Notes under the pieces: model-generated
The model's database searches: none
Told to the model about the DNA's origin: nothing
What the model saw: the letters and a program-made list of their open reading frames with translations, nothing else
In this document: piece by piece, positions 25,713 to 35,243 of the stretch
Layout: every line of letters starts with the position of its first letter
Numbering within the stretch: position 1 is the stretch's first letter
Assembly (NCBI GenBank): GCA_937919655.1
Contig: CALFPJ010000063.1
Location: 62,001-126,000 of the forward strand
Direction: 5' to 3'
DNA: 64,000 bases
Origin: an uncultured Gemmatimonadales bacterium
Lineage (GTDB): Bacteria; Gemmatimonadota; Gemmatimonadetes; Longimicrobiales; Gaopeijiaceae
Made by a program: the position numbers and the translations under genes

Positions 25713-26396
25713 CTAGGGCAGGCGACCCTCTCGGTGTAGCGTGTGGGTGTAAAGCCGGTAGGCTTCGGGGTGTGCCAAGAAATCATCGGCCCAGGCGTCG
25801 AAGTCGGGGAGTGGAAGCATCCGCTCAATGTGGTCCACCACCATCATGGCGAACTGGACCCGGTCCGTGGTGCGAAAGTCGACGCTCCCGCCCGCCAGGA
25901 TCTTGTCCACCGCGTCCTCGAAGGCCGCTGGGTCGACCAGGCAAATGAAGTGGGATACCTGATCCAACCGATACGATGCGTAAAGCGAGCGCAGTCGATC
26001 GCGTTCTTCTTCGCTTGGCGGTGTCTCTCCGTCCGTCGCCCAATCTCCAGCGATTTCCTGAGCGTTTTCCTTCAGCAGGGTGCGAAACCGACCACGCAGT
26101 CTTGGGCCGTCACGGCCGTTGCGACGGCTGGTGTGGAGCGATGAATCGAGGAGGCCCGCCAAGAGAGGGCGACCGAGTCCTCTCGCCTTCTCATGGATCT
26201 CCGCTTCCGAGTCCTCTATGAAGATGTCGGCAGTCCTGACCTCGTCTTCGCCCTCATCTCCGTGGCCGGGTCGGAACGAGAAGTAGCCGTGCCAAAGGCC
26301 GTCCTCCTCCGGTACCGTGACCAAGAAGCACGCCCAGGTCTCTCCGTCTTTCTCGATGAACGCAACCGAGCGTCTACGTTCGGTGAGTAGATTCAT
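25713..26396 (-). CDS. Unknown protein with domains in the order X-Y
   Basis: About 227 residues from ATG 26396 (a TTG at 26477 would add 27). Two parts recur in neighbouring genes. Part X (residues about 7-90): WACFLVTV, DGLWHGYFSF, VRTADIFIED, then an LL..LL.SSL end. Part Y (about 135-215): LYASYRLDQVSHFICLVDP and the closing LPLPDFDAWADDFLAHPEAY. The gene at 27636 carries the same two in reverse order (Y-X), and the one at 28907 carries Y alone. No signal peptide or membrane segment. I recognise no family and assign no function. It is divergent from the orphan gene at 26717. Confidence 0.68.
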   Translation of the reverse strand: MNLLTERRRSVAFIEKDGETWACFLVTVPEEDGLWHGYFSFRPGHGDEGEDEVRTADIFIEDSEAEIHEKARGLGRPLLAGLLDSSLHTSRRNGRDGPRLRGRFRTLLKENAQEIAGDWATDGETPPSEEERDRLRSLYASYRLDQVSHFICLVDPAAFEDAVDKILAGGSVDFRTTDRVQFAMMVVDHIERMLPLPDFDAWADDFLAHPEAYRLYTHTLHREGRLP

Positions 26397-26716
26397 GAAG
26401 GCGTGGTCGATGTGATGCGCGGGCCGACGAGGGGGCGTTCCTGCGAAGGAATCACCGGCGCAAGATGATTGGGTCAAAGGGGCTGAGCAAGGCGTGATTC
26501 GGCGCGTCGGCGGGCCGTCAGAGAAGTTTTACTTGCGGATGTCGTAAACAGATCATTATCGTTGGGACGAACATGTAGCGTCGTTTTTCAAGAAATGTTG
26601 TGCTTGCTGGGTTTTGTGCCCAGCGGCGGTGGACCTGACCCGGCTTATGGCCGGGTTTGTTTTCCAATAAAATCTTCGCCGACCCCTCTGTGGTCGGCGG
26701 GGGACGAGACCTGTCT
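26397..26716. promoter_or_regulatory. Divergent control region with three hairpins
   Basis: On the plus strand three stem-loops precede ATG 26717: GCTGGG/CCCAGC (26606-26624), a terminator-like ACCCGGC/GCCGGGT with a following TTTGTTTT (26638-26663), and a perfect 8-bp CGCCGACC/GGTCGGCG (26677-26699) that ends just before the purine-rich GGGGGACGAG. This arrangement looks like a leader with an attenuator, but no known riboswitch or peptide leader was recognised. Confidence 0.5.
26638..26663 (+). terminator. Terminator-like hairpin upstream of the 295-residue protein gene
   Basis: Stem ACCCGGC (26638-26644), loop TTATG, stem GCCGGGT (26650-26656), then TTTGTTTT. It lies 54 bases before the start codon with no gene upstream on this strand, so it may attenuate a leader transcript. 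Confidence 0.6.
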
Positions 26717-27604
26717 ATGGAACCCAGCACACTGACCCACGCCCGGCCTGAGGCGATGGGAGACGTTCCCGGGATTTGCGAACTCCCTCTCACACGGGCC
26801 GTCGTACAGTACCGAGACGTCCACGAAATGGACGCGCCAGGTGGTCGCATCGAGGACATCGGCCTCGCGCTGGTGGTCGAGGGTCGCTACGCCGCGTCGT
26901 CAGAGGTCGTCGATCTGGGAAGCGGCCGCGTGAAGGTTCTCGATCTGAGCACCGAGCTGGTCGTGCTCGACTGGGTCTACGAGCCCACCCTCGACCACGT
27001 GGCGAGCCTGATCACGGCCACCGCATCTGTAGACGACAGTGAGCCGTTACGCCGATATGCCTTCAAGCTTGGCCTCCACATTCTGGAGAGGGTAGGGTTC
27101 GGTCCGCTGACCCGTCCGACCTTCCTGCGCATCGGGTACAGGGATATCTGCCGTGACTTCGATCTGCACGAGGGCACCTCGATCCGCTTCGTACTCGGCC
27201 CCGGCCGCCTGACACGAGCCCACCTCGACTACGATGCGTGTGCACTCGTCTTCAGGACAGCGATGCGCGAACCGGACGCGCAACTGGAGCACGCCCTGGC
27301 GGATGCGTTCCCTACCGCAGATCTCCGACGCTACGATCCCGTCGGTGACGCAGACGCGATCGAGTATGAGGTGCGGCTGCCGCTACCGACCTCGTTCACC
27401 GAGGCGAGGGTCAGCCTGGGTGCGATGCGACGTGGCCTCTCGACCCTAATGGCTCGTTTCGAGCCATTGCGATTCAACACCGTTGCGCCCCTCATGGAGA
27501 CCTTCGGCGAACGTGAAACGCTCAGTGCGATACGCGCTCGGGAAGTCTCGCCCCAGTCTGTCGTGTTGGCTCCGCCGCCTGAGGGCTCACAGGTGGTCCA
27601 TTGA
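26717..27604 (+). CDS. Orphan 295-residue protein of unknown function
   Basis: 295 residues, soluble, acidic, with mixed strand and helix character. The N-terminal half (GLALVVEGRYAASSEVVDLGSGRVKVLDLSTE) looks beta-rich; the centre has a helix RRYAFKLGLHILERVGFGPL. The C-terminal half repeats a strand pattern (IEYEVRLPLPTSFTEARVSLGAM) and a helix (LSTLMARFEPLRF), so it may hold two related domains. No motif recognised, and no similarity seen to domains X or Y of its neighbours. ATG 26717 follows GGGGGACGAG and comes after a hairpin-rich leader; the upstream frame runs through the hairpins and is not used. The next gene (27636) is 31 bases downstream and may be co-transcribed. Confidence 0.65.
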   Translation: MEPSTLTHARPEAMGDVPGICELPLTRAVVQYRDVHEMDAPGGRIEDIGLALVVEGRYAASSEVVDLGSGRVKVLDLSTELVVLDWVYEPTLDHVASLITATASVDDSEPLRRYAFKLGLHILERVGFGPLTRPTFLRIGYRDICRDFDLHEGTSIRFVLGPGRLTRAHLDYDACALVFRTAMREPDAQLEHALADAFPTADLRRYDPVGDADAIEYEVRLPLPTSFTEARVSLGAMRRGLSTLMARFEPLRFNTVAPLMETFGERETLSAIRAREVSPQSVVLAPPPEGSQVVH

Positions 27605-27635
27605 GCTACCGCAGAACTCGACGGATACTGGATAG

Positions 27636-28208
27636 GTGATTGCCCCCCAGCCTTTTTCTGAACGAAGTGCTGGACCGGTAGGGCTCGAATTCGAAGAGCT
27701 CGAGTGGCGCTACGAGGCCTATCGCAGGCGTCAGGCGACGCATCTCGTTCACATGATGCCCCGTGAGGCGATTCGCCCCATGGTCCGCTCGGCGCGGGCC
27801 GCCGGGTTCGGTGACGTCGATACAGAACCGCTTGAGATGCTCATCGGATTTTGCGAGGTGCTCTTGCCCCTACCTCCCTTCTCGGTGTGGTGCCAAGACC
27901 TCTCGGAGCACCCTGAAGAACACCTGCGTGATTGGGGCGTCGCCGCGGAGGCGCCGACCGCGGAGGCGCCAGCGACGGTAGAAGTTCGCGCCTTCCAATT
28001 TGCAGGGACTCCGTGGTGGGCCCAACTCAAGTCTTTCAGAGACGGTTCCGGCTGGCGTGGCTACATCGCCTTCCAAGAACCCGCGTCCGGAAGAGTGCAT
28101 CGGACCGCGATGATCTTCCGAGAGTCGGACCCGTCCGACCTGCGCGATCGCTTCATTGGCTTTGAAACTGCGTCGCTTGAAGCCTTTTTGAGGTCGACTC
28201 TCCCGTAA
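27636..28208 (+). CDS. Unknown protein with domains in the order Y-X
   Basis: 190 residues. Part Y (residues about 20-105): RYEAYRRRQATHLVHMM ... LPLPPFSVWCQDLSEHPEE. An Ala/Thr/Glu linker follows (AEAPTAEAPAT), then part X (about 115-190): FQFAGTPWWAQLKSF, GSGWRGYIAFQE, VHRTAMIFRESD and AFLRSTLP. Both parts match the gene at 25713-26396, but in the opposite order, so the two proteins are related by domain rearrangement. GTG 27636 is the start, preceded by GGATAG. Function unknown; the conserved LP-x-F-x-x-W and H-P residues hint at a small structured module rather than an enzyme I know. Confidence 0.7.
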   Translation: MIAPQPFSERSAGPVGLEFEELEWRYEAYRRRQATHLVHMMPREAIRPMVRSARAAGFGDVDTEPLEMLIGFCEVLLPLPPFSVWCQDLSEHPEEHLRDWGVAAEAPTAEAPATVEVRAFQFAGTPWWAQLKSFRDGSGWRGYIAFQEPASGRVHRTAMIFRESDPSDLRDRFIGFETASLEAFLRSTLP

Positions 28209-28581
28209 GGCATTTATTGCAAAAAGTGCCGCGCCAAATTGAGAGTATTTCGGGGAAGTCGCGATTGCCAAACTCCGTGAGCCACTTGCACTTCCGGCGT
28301 CGGAATCGTCAAAACCTTAAGCTGCGATCTCTTTTGGGAACAGTTGGTTTAGGAAAAAATGGAAAATCGTAAGTCGTTTCGTAGCAACGACTTGCCTTTC
28401 TATAACATTCTTGTGTTGTAGGCCACAAGGGGGTTGCGCCCTCCAAAATTGGGCTTTAACATGCTCTTGAGTCGAGGACGTTGGCGACCCCCCTCCGTTC
28501 CGTCTGGAGATGCATCGCTACGACGGGCGGTTCCCGAAGAATCTGAATTTTTCCAACCTGTTTTCAGGGCGAGGTGTGTCT
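28209..28581. promoter_or_regulatory. Comparatively AT-rich, hairpin-containing intergenic region
   Basis: 373 bases without a gene. It holds a perfect 8-bp hairpin AAGTCGTT/AACGACTT (28371-28393) followed by GCCTTTCT, stretches such as AAAAAATGGAAAAT and TATAACATTC that are unusual for this GC-rich window, and a GGG/CCC hairpin near 28428-28442. It probably contains the terminator of the Y-X gene and the promoter and leader of the ribbon-helix-helix-like gene. A small RNA is possible but not shown. Confidence 0.45.
28371..28393 (+). terminator. Possible terminator of the Y-X gene
   Basis: Perfect 8-bp stem AAGTCGTT/AACGACTT with a 7-base loop, followed by GCCTTTCT. It is 163 bases beyond the stop codon, so it could instead belong to the leader of the next gene. 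Confidence 0.45.
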
Positions 28582-28791
28582 ATGTGGGAGACGTGTTCCG
28601 TACAGTTGAACGTGCGCTTGCCGCGCGATATCGCTGCTCAGGCTGAAGAGGTCCAGAAGTCGGACCCTGAGTTCCTGAGTCGCGTCGTTCTGTATGGGCT
28701 TACGCGTCGCTCCATCTATCGTCATCTGAGGGAACAGGGTCAGGACACGACGCAGACGCCCGTCGAGGAGGCTCCGCAGGCCGTCTCTTAG
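28582..28791 (+). CDS. Small ribbon-helix-helix-like protein
   Basis: 69 residues from ATG 28582 (MWETCSVQLNVRLPRDI). A strand with alternating pattern (SVQLNVRLP) is followed by two helices (RDIAAQAEEVQKSD and PEFLSRVVLYGLTRRSIYRHLRE), the layout of a ribbon-helix-helix (MetJ/Arc-type) DNA-binding domain. The tail is polar (QDTTQTPVEEAPQAVS). The upstream frame is open, but the sequence before the ATG is of intergenic character; GGGCGAGG precedes the start. It may regulate the surrounding X/Y genes (inference). An intrinsic terminator follows. Confidence 0.6.
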   Translation: MWETCSVQLNVRLPRDIAAQAEEVQKSDPEFLSRVVLYGLTRRSIYRHLREQGQDTTQTPVEEAPQAVS

Positions 28792-28823
28792 TCTTGCGTA
28801 ACCCGGCCCCCCGGTTCATACCT

Positions 28824-28847
28824 AGGGCGCGATTCGGCCCTTTTTAT
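28824..28847 (+). terminator. Intrinsic terminator of the ribbon-helix-helix-like gene
   Basis: AGGGC (28824-28828) and GCCCT (28837-28841) pair across an 8-base loop, followed by TTTTTATA. It is about 30 bases after the stop codon. Confidence 0.72.
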
Positions 28848-28861
28848 ACGGGGATATCGCG

Positions 28862-28886
28862 CTCGGTGTAACCGAGGGGTTTTTCA
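28862..28886 (+). terminator. Terminator-like hairpin just before the Y-only gene
   Basis: CTCGGT/ACCGAG stem with a GTA loop (28862-28876), then GGGGTTTTT. It is about 20 bases upstream of the GTG start at 28907, so it is either a second terminator for the preceding gene or a leader attenuator. Confidence 0.55.
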
Positions 28887-28906
28887 CGTCCAGTGGGAGG
28901 GTCGCC

Positions 28907-29236
28907 GTGGACGCAGGCGATGCGGGCTCGGCCGAGCCACGAGAGGTCCTGCGTGCGAAGTACCTCGACTATTGCTCTGCGCAGGTCGCGGATCTTCTTC
29001 TTTATTTGAGCCCAGACGAGATCTATCTTCTCGCTCATCGGGCTTACAGAGAGGAAGGGGGCGAAGGCGACCTCACCTACGTCGAGATGGTTCGCATTGC
29101 GACCACCTGGCTGTCGAGGAAGGTGACGTTGCCCCCCTTCGACTTGTGGCTGCCGGACTATCTGACGAATCCGGATAGTTACGAAGAATATTTCATGGGT
29201 CTGTGGGAATCAGAGGCCAAGATCAATATCGACTGA
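28907..29236 (+). CDS. Unknown protein consisting of domain Y alone
   Basis: 109 residues. The whole protein is one copy of the unrecognised domain Y shared with the genes at 25713 and 27636: KYLDYCSAQVADLLLYLSPDEI at the start and VTLPPFDLWLPDYLTNPDSYEEY at the end, with a helical middle (AHRAYREEGGEGDLTYVEMVRIATTWLSRK). No membrane segment or signal peptide. GTG 28907 is preceded by a strong ribosome binding site GGAGGG. It is the shortest of the three family members in this cluster. Function unknown. Confidence 0.72.
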   Translation: MDAGDAGSAEPREVLRAKYLDYCSAQVADLLLYLSPDEIYLLAHRAYREEGGEGDLTYVEMVRIATTWLSRKVTLPPFDLWLPDYLTNPDSYEEYFMGLWESEAKINID

Positions 29237-29256
29237 CAGTCTTCGGAGCCTCCCCG

Positions 29257-30181
29257 ATGAAGATCCTGCGGTTGCTGGCCAAAGTCGTGGCCGGCGTTTT
29301 GGTCCTTTTCGCGCTGACGCTCGGGGCGGTGTATTTCCTCTCGTCTCAGAGGATGAGCGTCAGGTGCGACGTTGACCCAGCGTCGATCGTGACGAGCGAC
29401 GACTCGACCACGCTCGCTCTTGGTGCCCACATCGCCGACATTCGCGGCTGCACGGACTGCCATGGGCCGGACCTCCGCGGCCGGACCTCCGCGGCCGGAC
29501 CTTCGTGGACGATCCGGTTTTCGGAACCGTGACTGGTGCGAACCTGACGGCTGGCGAAAACGGGCACCGATTCATGTACCAAAAGATGAGGATTGGGTGG
29601 GCGCGATTAGGCATGGCGTCCGGCCCGATGGGACCGCGTTGCTCGTGATGCCCTCCGCCGAGTACGGATCAATCGGCCCCGACGACCTCGGTGCGCTCGT
29701 GAGTTGGATCAAGTCAATGCCGTCGGTGGACAGCGAGCCTCTCAAGCAGCGGGTTGGGCCACTGGGGCGCGCGCTTTACCTAGCAGGTGACGTTCCGCTC
29801 TTGGCCGCCGAGGTAGTTGACCACGATGACCTTCCCTTTGGCCAACCTGAAGTTGGGGTGACCACGGAATATGGGGCGTACATCGCGTCGTCCTGCGTCG
29901 GGTGTCACTCCCTCGATTATGCAGGCGGCCCGATCCCAGGGATGCGACCTGAGTTTCCTGCCGCGGGTAACCTGACGCCTGGTATCGATACTGGGATCGG
30001 CACGTGGACCGAGGCTGACTTCATGTCGTTTTTCGCGACCGGCGTGCGCCCGGATGGTCGTCAGGTTGAGCCACAGTTCATGCCGTGGCTGCCGTTGGGG
30101 CAAGCCATGGCCGACGTGGAGAAGCAGGCCGTGTGGATGTTCCTACGCTCGCTGCCGCCCATGCCGATGGGCGGAGGGTAG
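29257..30181 (+). pseudogene. Dihaem cytochrome c, broken by two frameshifts
   Basis: The gene starts at ATG 29257 with a membrane anchor (VVAGVLVLFALTLGAVYFL) and a first haem site CTDCH. At 29471-29498 a 14-base unit (ACCTCCGCGGCCGG) is present twice in tandem. Removing one copy restores the frame to RGRTFVDDPVFGTVTGANLTAGENG. A second shift near 29555-29570 moves to the frame VPKDEDWVGAIRHGVRPDG, which runs to the second haem site CVGCH, GMRPEFPAAGNLTPG and the stop at 30181. Related genes encode electron-transfer cytochromes of the alcohol/aldehyde dehydrogenase subunit type. As it stands no full-length product can be made, unless the frameshifts are sequence errors. Confidence 0.8.
29471..29498. 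repeat. 14-bp perfect tandem duplication inside the cytochrome gene
   Basis: ACCTCCGCGGCCGG occurs at 29471-29484 and again at 29485-29498. Since 14 is not a multiple of three, the duplication shifts the reading frame. Confidence 0.92.
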
Positions 30182-30246
30182 AGGGCGGTTTACGGGGGCG
30201 TGACCTAATGGGCCCCTGTGGGTCCACCCGGTGTGGTGTGGCGGCT

Positions 30247-30702
30247 CTAGAACGGCAAATCGTCGTCGGGCTCATTCACTGGCGGCCGCGCCCCGCCGCC
30301 ACCGCCGCCACCGCCGTCACCGCCGCCACCGCCGTAGTCACCACCCCCGGCGCTCCCACCCGCGCCGCCGGAGGACCCGAGCATCACCATCTCGTTGACC
30401 ACAATGTCGGTCCAGTATTTGACGCCGCCTTGATCGTCCGTTGTTTGGGAGTACTCTACGCGGCCCTCGACGTAGAGACGGTCGCCTTTCTTGACCCACT
30501 GCTCCACGATGTCCACCAGGCGCCCGAAGAACGTGAGCCGGTGCCACTCAGTTTTCTCCTGCTGTTGGCCCGAACGGTCAGACCAAGATCGGTTCGTCGC
30601 GAGCGACATCTTTGCAACGCGTGCGCCTGACGAGGTCGCTCGGATCTCGGGCTCACTGCCGATGTTTCCGATCAGCATGACTTTGTTCAAGGACCTACTC
30701 AT
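30247..30702 (-). CDS. ssb: Single-stranded DNA-binding protein
   Basis: 151 residues. SSB coats single-stranded DNA in replication and repair and recruits partners through its C-terminal tip. The OB-fold is complete (MSRSLNKVMLIGNIGSEPEIR; KTEWHRLTFFGRLVDIVEQWVKKGDRLYVEGR), followed by a Gly-rich linker and the acidic tip DDDLPF, which is the partner-binding signature. ATG 30702 is the family start; the open frame above it is not used. The linker's repeated GGC/GGT codons make the GC-rich repeat visible at 30290-30365. It is divergent from the enoyl-CoA hydratase gene. Confidence 0.96.
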   Translation of the reverse strand: MSRSLNKVMLIGNIGSEPEIRATSSGARVAKMSLATNRSWSDRSGQQQEKTEWHRLTFFGRLVDIVEQWVKKGDRLYVEGRVEYSQTTDDQGGVKYWTDIVVNEMVMLGSSGGAGGSAGGGDYGGGGGDGGGGGGGGARPPVNEPDDDLPF

Positions 30703-30851
30703 GTGGGCTCCTGCTTCGGACTTTGAGAATGCTCTTGCGACGCGGACGGCGCGCAAAGGTAAGGGGTGCGCCGGCGTTTTTCCATCACCGTGCAGGCCGC
30801 TATCTTGCTGTGTTCCGACACCTGAACGCGCACGGAAAGGAGTGATTCATC

Positions 30852-31637
30852 ATGGCCGACCTCACGCACATTCGAGTCGAGTGGGATGGTGAGATTGCTG
30901 TTGTGTCCATCGACCGCCAAGACAAGCTCAACGCCCTCAACGCGGAAGTTGTCACCGAATTGGGCGAGGTGTTTAGGAGCCTCCACGACGACGAGGACGT
31001 GAGGGGCGTGATTCTCACGGGTGCCGGCGAAAAGGCTTTTGTGGCGGGTGCCGACATCGGTGAGTTGGCCAAGATGGACTCACTGTCAGGTGTGAGGGTG
31101 AGCCGAGACGGTCAGGAGGTCTTCAGCTACATCGAGCGTTTCCCGAAACCCGTCTTGGCCGCCGTAGGCGGGTACGCGCTCGGTGGAGGCTGCGAGCTGG
31201 CTCTGGCCTGTCACATGCGGGTCGCGAGTGCGAATGCACGGTTCGGGCTCCCTGAGGTTGGGCTCGGCATCATTCCCGGTTACGGAGGCACGATCCGACT
31301 TTCACGGCTGATCGGTTTGGGGCGGGCCATCGAGCTTACGCTCACGGGCGACATGGTCGATGCCGAACGCGCCGAAAGAATCGGTCTCATCTCTGCGGTC
31401 TACCCCCGCGAGTCCTTGCTCGACGATGCCAAGACCTTCCTGCGTAAAATCACGAAGAACGGCCCCGTCGCGATGCGGATGGCGCTTGAGTCGATCTACC
31501 GTGCGGTCGATACAGCCATGCCGGACGCGCTCGACTTCGAGTCCTCCCTCTTCGGCCTACTCGCGTCCACGGACGACATGAAAGAGGGCATGGCGGCCTT
31601 CATCGAGAAGCGAAAGGCAGACTTCAAGGGGCGTTGA
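30852..31637 (+). CDS. Enoyl-CoA hydratase
   Basis: 261 residues of the crotonase family, hydrating 2-enoyl-CoA in fatty-acid or amino-acid degradation. The oxyanion-hole segments are AFVAGADIGEL and GYALGGGCELALAC, and both catalytic glutamates of true hydratases are present (GGCELAL and LPEVGLGIIPGYGG). This favours hydratase over isomerase or hydrolase activity. ATG 30852 is preceded by GGAAAGGAGTGA, a strong ribosome binding site. No other beta-oxidation gene is adjacent. A GC-rich hairpin region follows the stop. Confidence 0.92.
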   Translation: MADLTHIRVEWDGEIAVVSIDRQDKLNALNAEVVTELGEVFRSLHDDEDVRGVILTGAGEKAFVAGADIGELAKMDSLSGVRVSRDGQEVFSYIERFPKPVLAAVGGYALGGGCELALACHMRVASANARFGLPEVGLGIIPGYGGTIRLSRLIGLGRAIELTLTGDMVDAERAERIGLISAVYPRESLLDDAKTFLRKITKNGPVAMRMALESIYRAVDTAMPDALDFESSLFGLLASTDDMKEGMAAFIEKRKADFKGR

Positions 31638-31719
31638 ACGACGCTTCCCGCGGCCCGCCCGTCCCGGCCGGGCCTCGCTCCGGATTAGGCCGACCGAAAT
31701 CGGCCGCGCGATACCTGAA

Positions 31720-31743
31720 AAAACGTTGTAGAACAAGCGTTTT
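31720..31743. other. Hairpin upstream of recF
   Basis: AAAACGTTGT (31720-31729) pairs with ACAAGCGTTTT (31733-31743) with one bulged G. It may terminate transcription from the enoyl-CoA hydratase side in either direction. No DnaA boxes (TTATCCACA type) were seen in 31640-31826, so an origin is not supported here. Confidence 0.5.
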
Positions 31744-31826
31744 GTGGCTCGGGGTCGGGCTGGTCATCGGGCTCCAGAACCGCTAAATTCTCGCATGAAT
31801 TTAGGGACTCTCCCAACCGCCGGTCC

Positions 31827-32951
31827 GTGCGCCTGAGCGGGCTCGCCATCCGCCACTTCCGCAACCTCGGAAGTCAAGAGCTTGAACTTCCCTCCGAGGG
31901 TGTCGCGTTGATCGGCGACAATGCCCAGGGGAAGTCCAATTTTCTTGAGGCGATCTATTACTTGGAGACACTGCGCTCGTTCCGCGGTGCTCGCGATCAG
32001 GAATTGATTTCTTTCGAAGAGGGTGTGTTTCGGGTAGCTGGCACGATGCAGCCCACTGATGCTTCGGTCCGGTCTGAGGTTGTCGCGGCGGCGTTCGAGC
32101 GGCGTGGCAAGCGCAAGAAGGTCACGGTCGACGGCGCCGAGCCTGTGCGTATGGGTGATGCGCTCGGACATCTGGCTGCGGTGGTGTTCTCGCCTGCCGA
32201 CATCGACTTGGTCAGTGGGGGACCGTCGGAGCGTCGACGTTTCATCGACATCGTGCTGTCCCTGAACCAGCCTGGCTACATGTCGGCCCTTCAGGGCTAC
32301 CGCAAGGTCCTCGTAAGGCGCAACGCGTCTCTTAAAACAGGGCAGCCGGGTGCGGTGGTACAGGCGTGGGACAAAGGGTTGGTGACGGCCGGTGCAGTGG
32401 TGATGGGTGCTCGGCGTGATTGGGTCCAGGGTCGAGGTGGGGCCTTTGGGGATTATTACCGGAGAGTCTCCAACGGAGAGGGCGCCCGCATGGCGTATCG
32501 CCCCAACGTCTCACTTGAGGGAGCAACGTCTGGGGAGGATATTTGTGCAGCCTTCCAAGAAGCTCTTTCTGCGTCATCTGAGCGTGAGCGGCGCATGGGT
32601 ACGACGGTTGTCGGGCCACATAGGGACGACATTTTGTTGCGCCTCGAAGACGCGGACGATGAACTCGATTTGCGGACGTATGGCTCGGGAGGGCAAAGGA
32701 GAACCGCCGCTTTGGCGCTGCGTCTCGTGGAGGCTCAGACCATCCGGGACACTCGGAGTCAGAGGCCGTTGATCCTTTTGGACGATGTGTTTGCAGAGTT
32801 GGACGAAGGTCGTAGCGAGCGGGTGTTAGAGTTGATGGAGGCTGAAGAGACCGGGCAGGTCGTACTGACCGCCCCGAAAGAAGCCGACGTACGACTGCGG
32901 CGTGACTCGCTTCCGCGCTGGCGGATTGAGTCGGGGAAGATCTCGACGTGA
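31827..32951 (+). CDS. recF: DNA replication/repair protein RecF
   Basis: 374 residues, an SMC-like ABC ATPase that helps load RecA at gaps. The N-terminus LSGLAIRHFRNLGSQELELPSEGVALIGDN leads into the Walker A GDNAQGKS (30-37). The signature and Walker B are LRTYGSGGQRRTAALALRL and LILLDDVFAELDEGR. GTG 31827 gives the standard N-terminus. The stop overlaps the GTG of the DciA-like gene by 4 bases, and gyrB follows, so recF-dciA-gyrB form one unit. The usual dnaA-dnaN genes are not upstream. Confidence 0.95.
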   Translation: MRLSGLAIRHFRNLGSQELELPSEGVALIGDNAQGKSNFLEAIYYLETLRSFRGARDQELISFEEGVFRVAGTMQPTDASVRSEVVAAAFERRGKRKKVTVDGAEPVRMGDALGHLAAVVFSPADIDLVSGGPSERRRFIDIVLSLNQPGYMSALQGYRKVLVRRNASLKTGQPGAVVQAWDKGLVTAGAVVMGARRDWVQGRGGAFGDYYRRVSNGEGARMAYRPNVSLEGATSGEDICAAFQEALSASSERERRMGTTVVGPHRDDILLRLEDADDELDLRTYGSGGQRRTAALALRLVEAQTIRDTRSQRPLILLDDVFAELDEGRSERVLELMEAEETGQVVLTAPKEADVRLRRDSLPRWRIESGKIST

Positions 32952-33253
32952 GGGGCGGAAGGCCCGTTCGCGTGGATTCCGTGCTCTCAGGCTTGCTGGA
33001 AAAGCACGGTGTGAAAAAACAGGTCGAGCGCATGAATGTTCTCGATCTCTGGGCTGGGTTGGTTGGCGAGCATGTAGCCGCGGTGACACGGGCGCGGAGT
33101 GTCTCAGATGCCACGCTCATCGTCGAGGTACGTACGAGCGCTTGGCTGATGGAGTTGAACATGTTGAAACGGGACTTTCTGGAGCGCGTGAACGAAGCCC
33201 TCCCGGACGTCCCTCTCGAGAAGGTCGTCTTCGTGTTGGCGGAGACTGAATAG
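32948..33253 (+). CDS. DciA-like (DUF721) protein
   Basis: 101 residues of the DUF721/DciA family. DciA is the ancestral loader of the replicative helicase DnaB in many bacteria that lack DnaC. The KH-like pattern is seen: VLDLWAGLVGEHVAAVTRARSVSDATLIVEVRTSAWLMELNMLKRDFLERVNEAL. GTG 32948 lies in the recF stop (GTGA), and gyrB starts 36 bases after its end, a gene order common for this family and supportive of the assignment. Confidence 0.85.
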   Translation: MRGGRPVRVDSVLSGLLEKHGVKKQVERMNVLDLWAGLVGEHVAAVTRARSVSDATLIVEVRTSAWLMELNMLKRDFLERVNEALPDVPLEKVVFVLAETE

Positions 33254-35221
<1,968 letters not shown>

Positions 35222-35243
35222 CGCTGCCGCTGATGAAATCGCT

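Noticed and set aside
30290-30365. GC-rich short repeat
   Set aside because: It is the coding sequence of the Gly-rich SSB linker, not an independent repeat element.
30085-30630. Plus-strand frame over ssb
   Set aside because: Mirror of the Gly-rich ssb linker; residue composition (Ala/Thr/Val runs) reflects the GGC/GGT codons.
31640-31826. Replication origin upstream of recF
   Set aside because: No DnaA-box cluster and no AT-rich unwinding stretch; dnaA and dnaN are missing.
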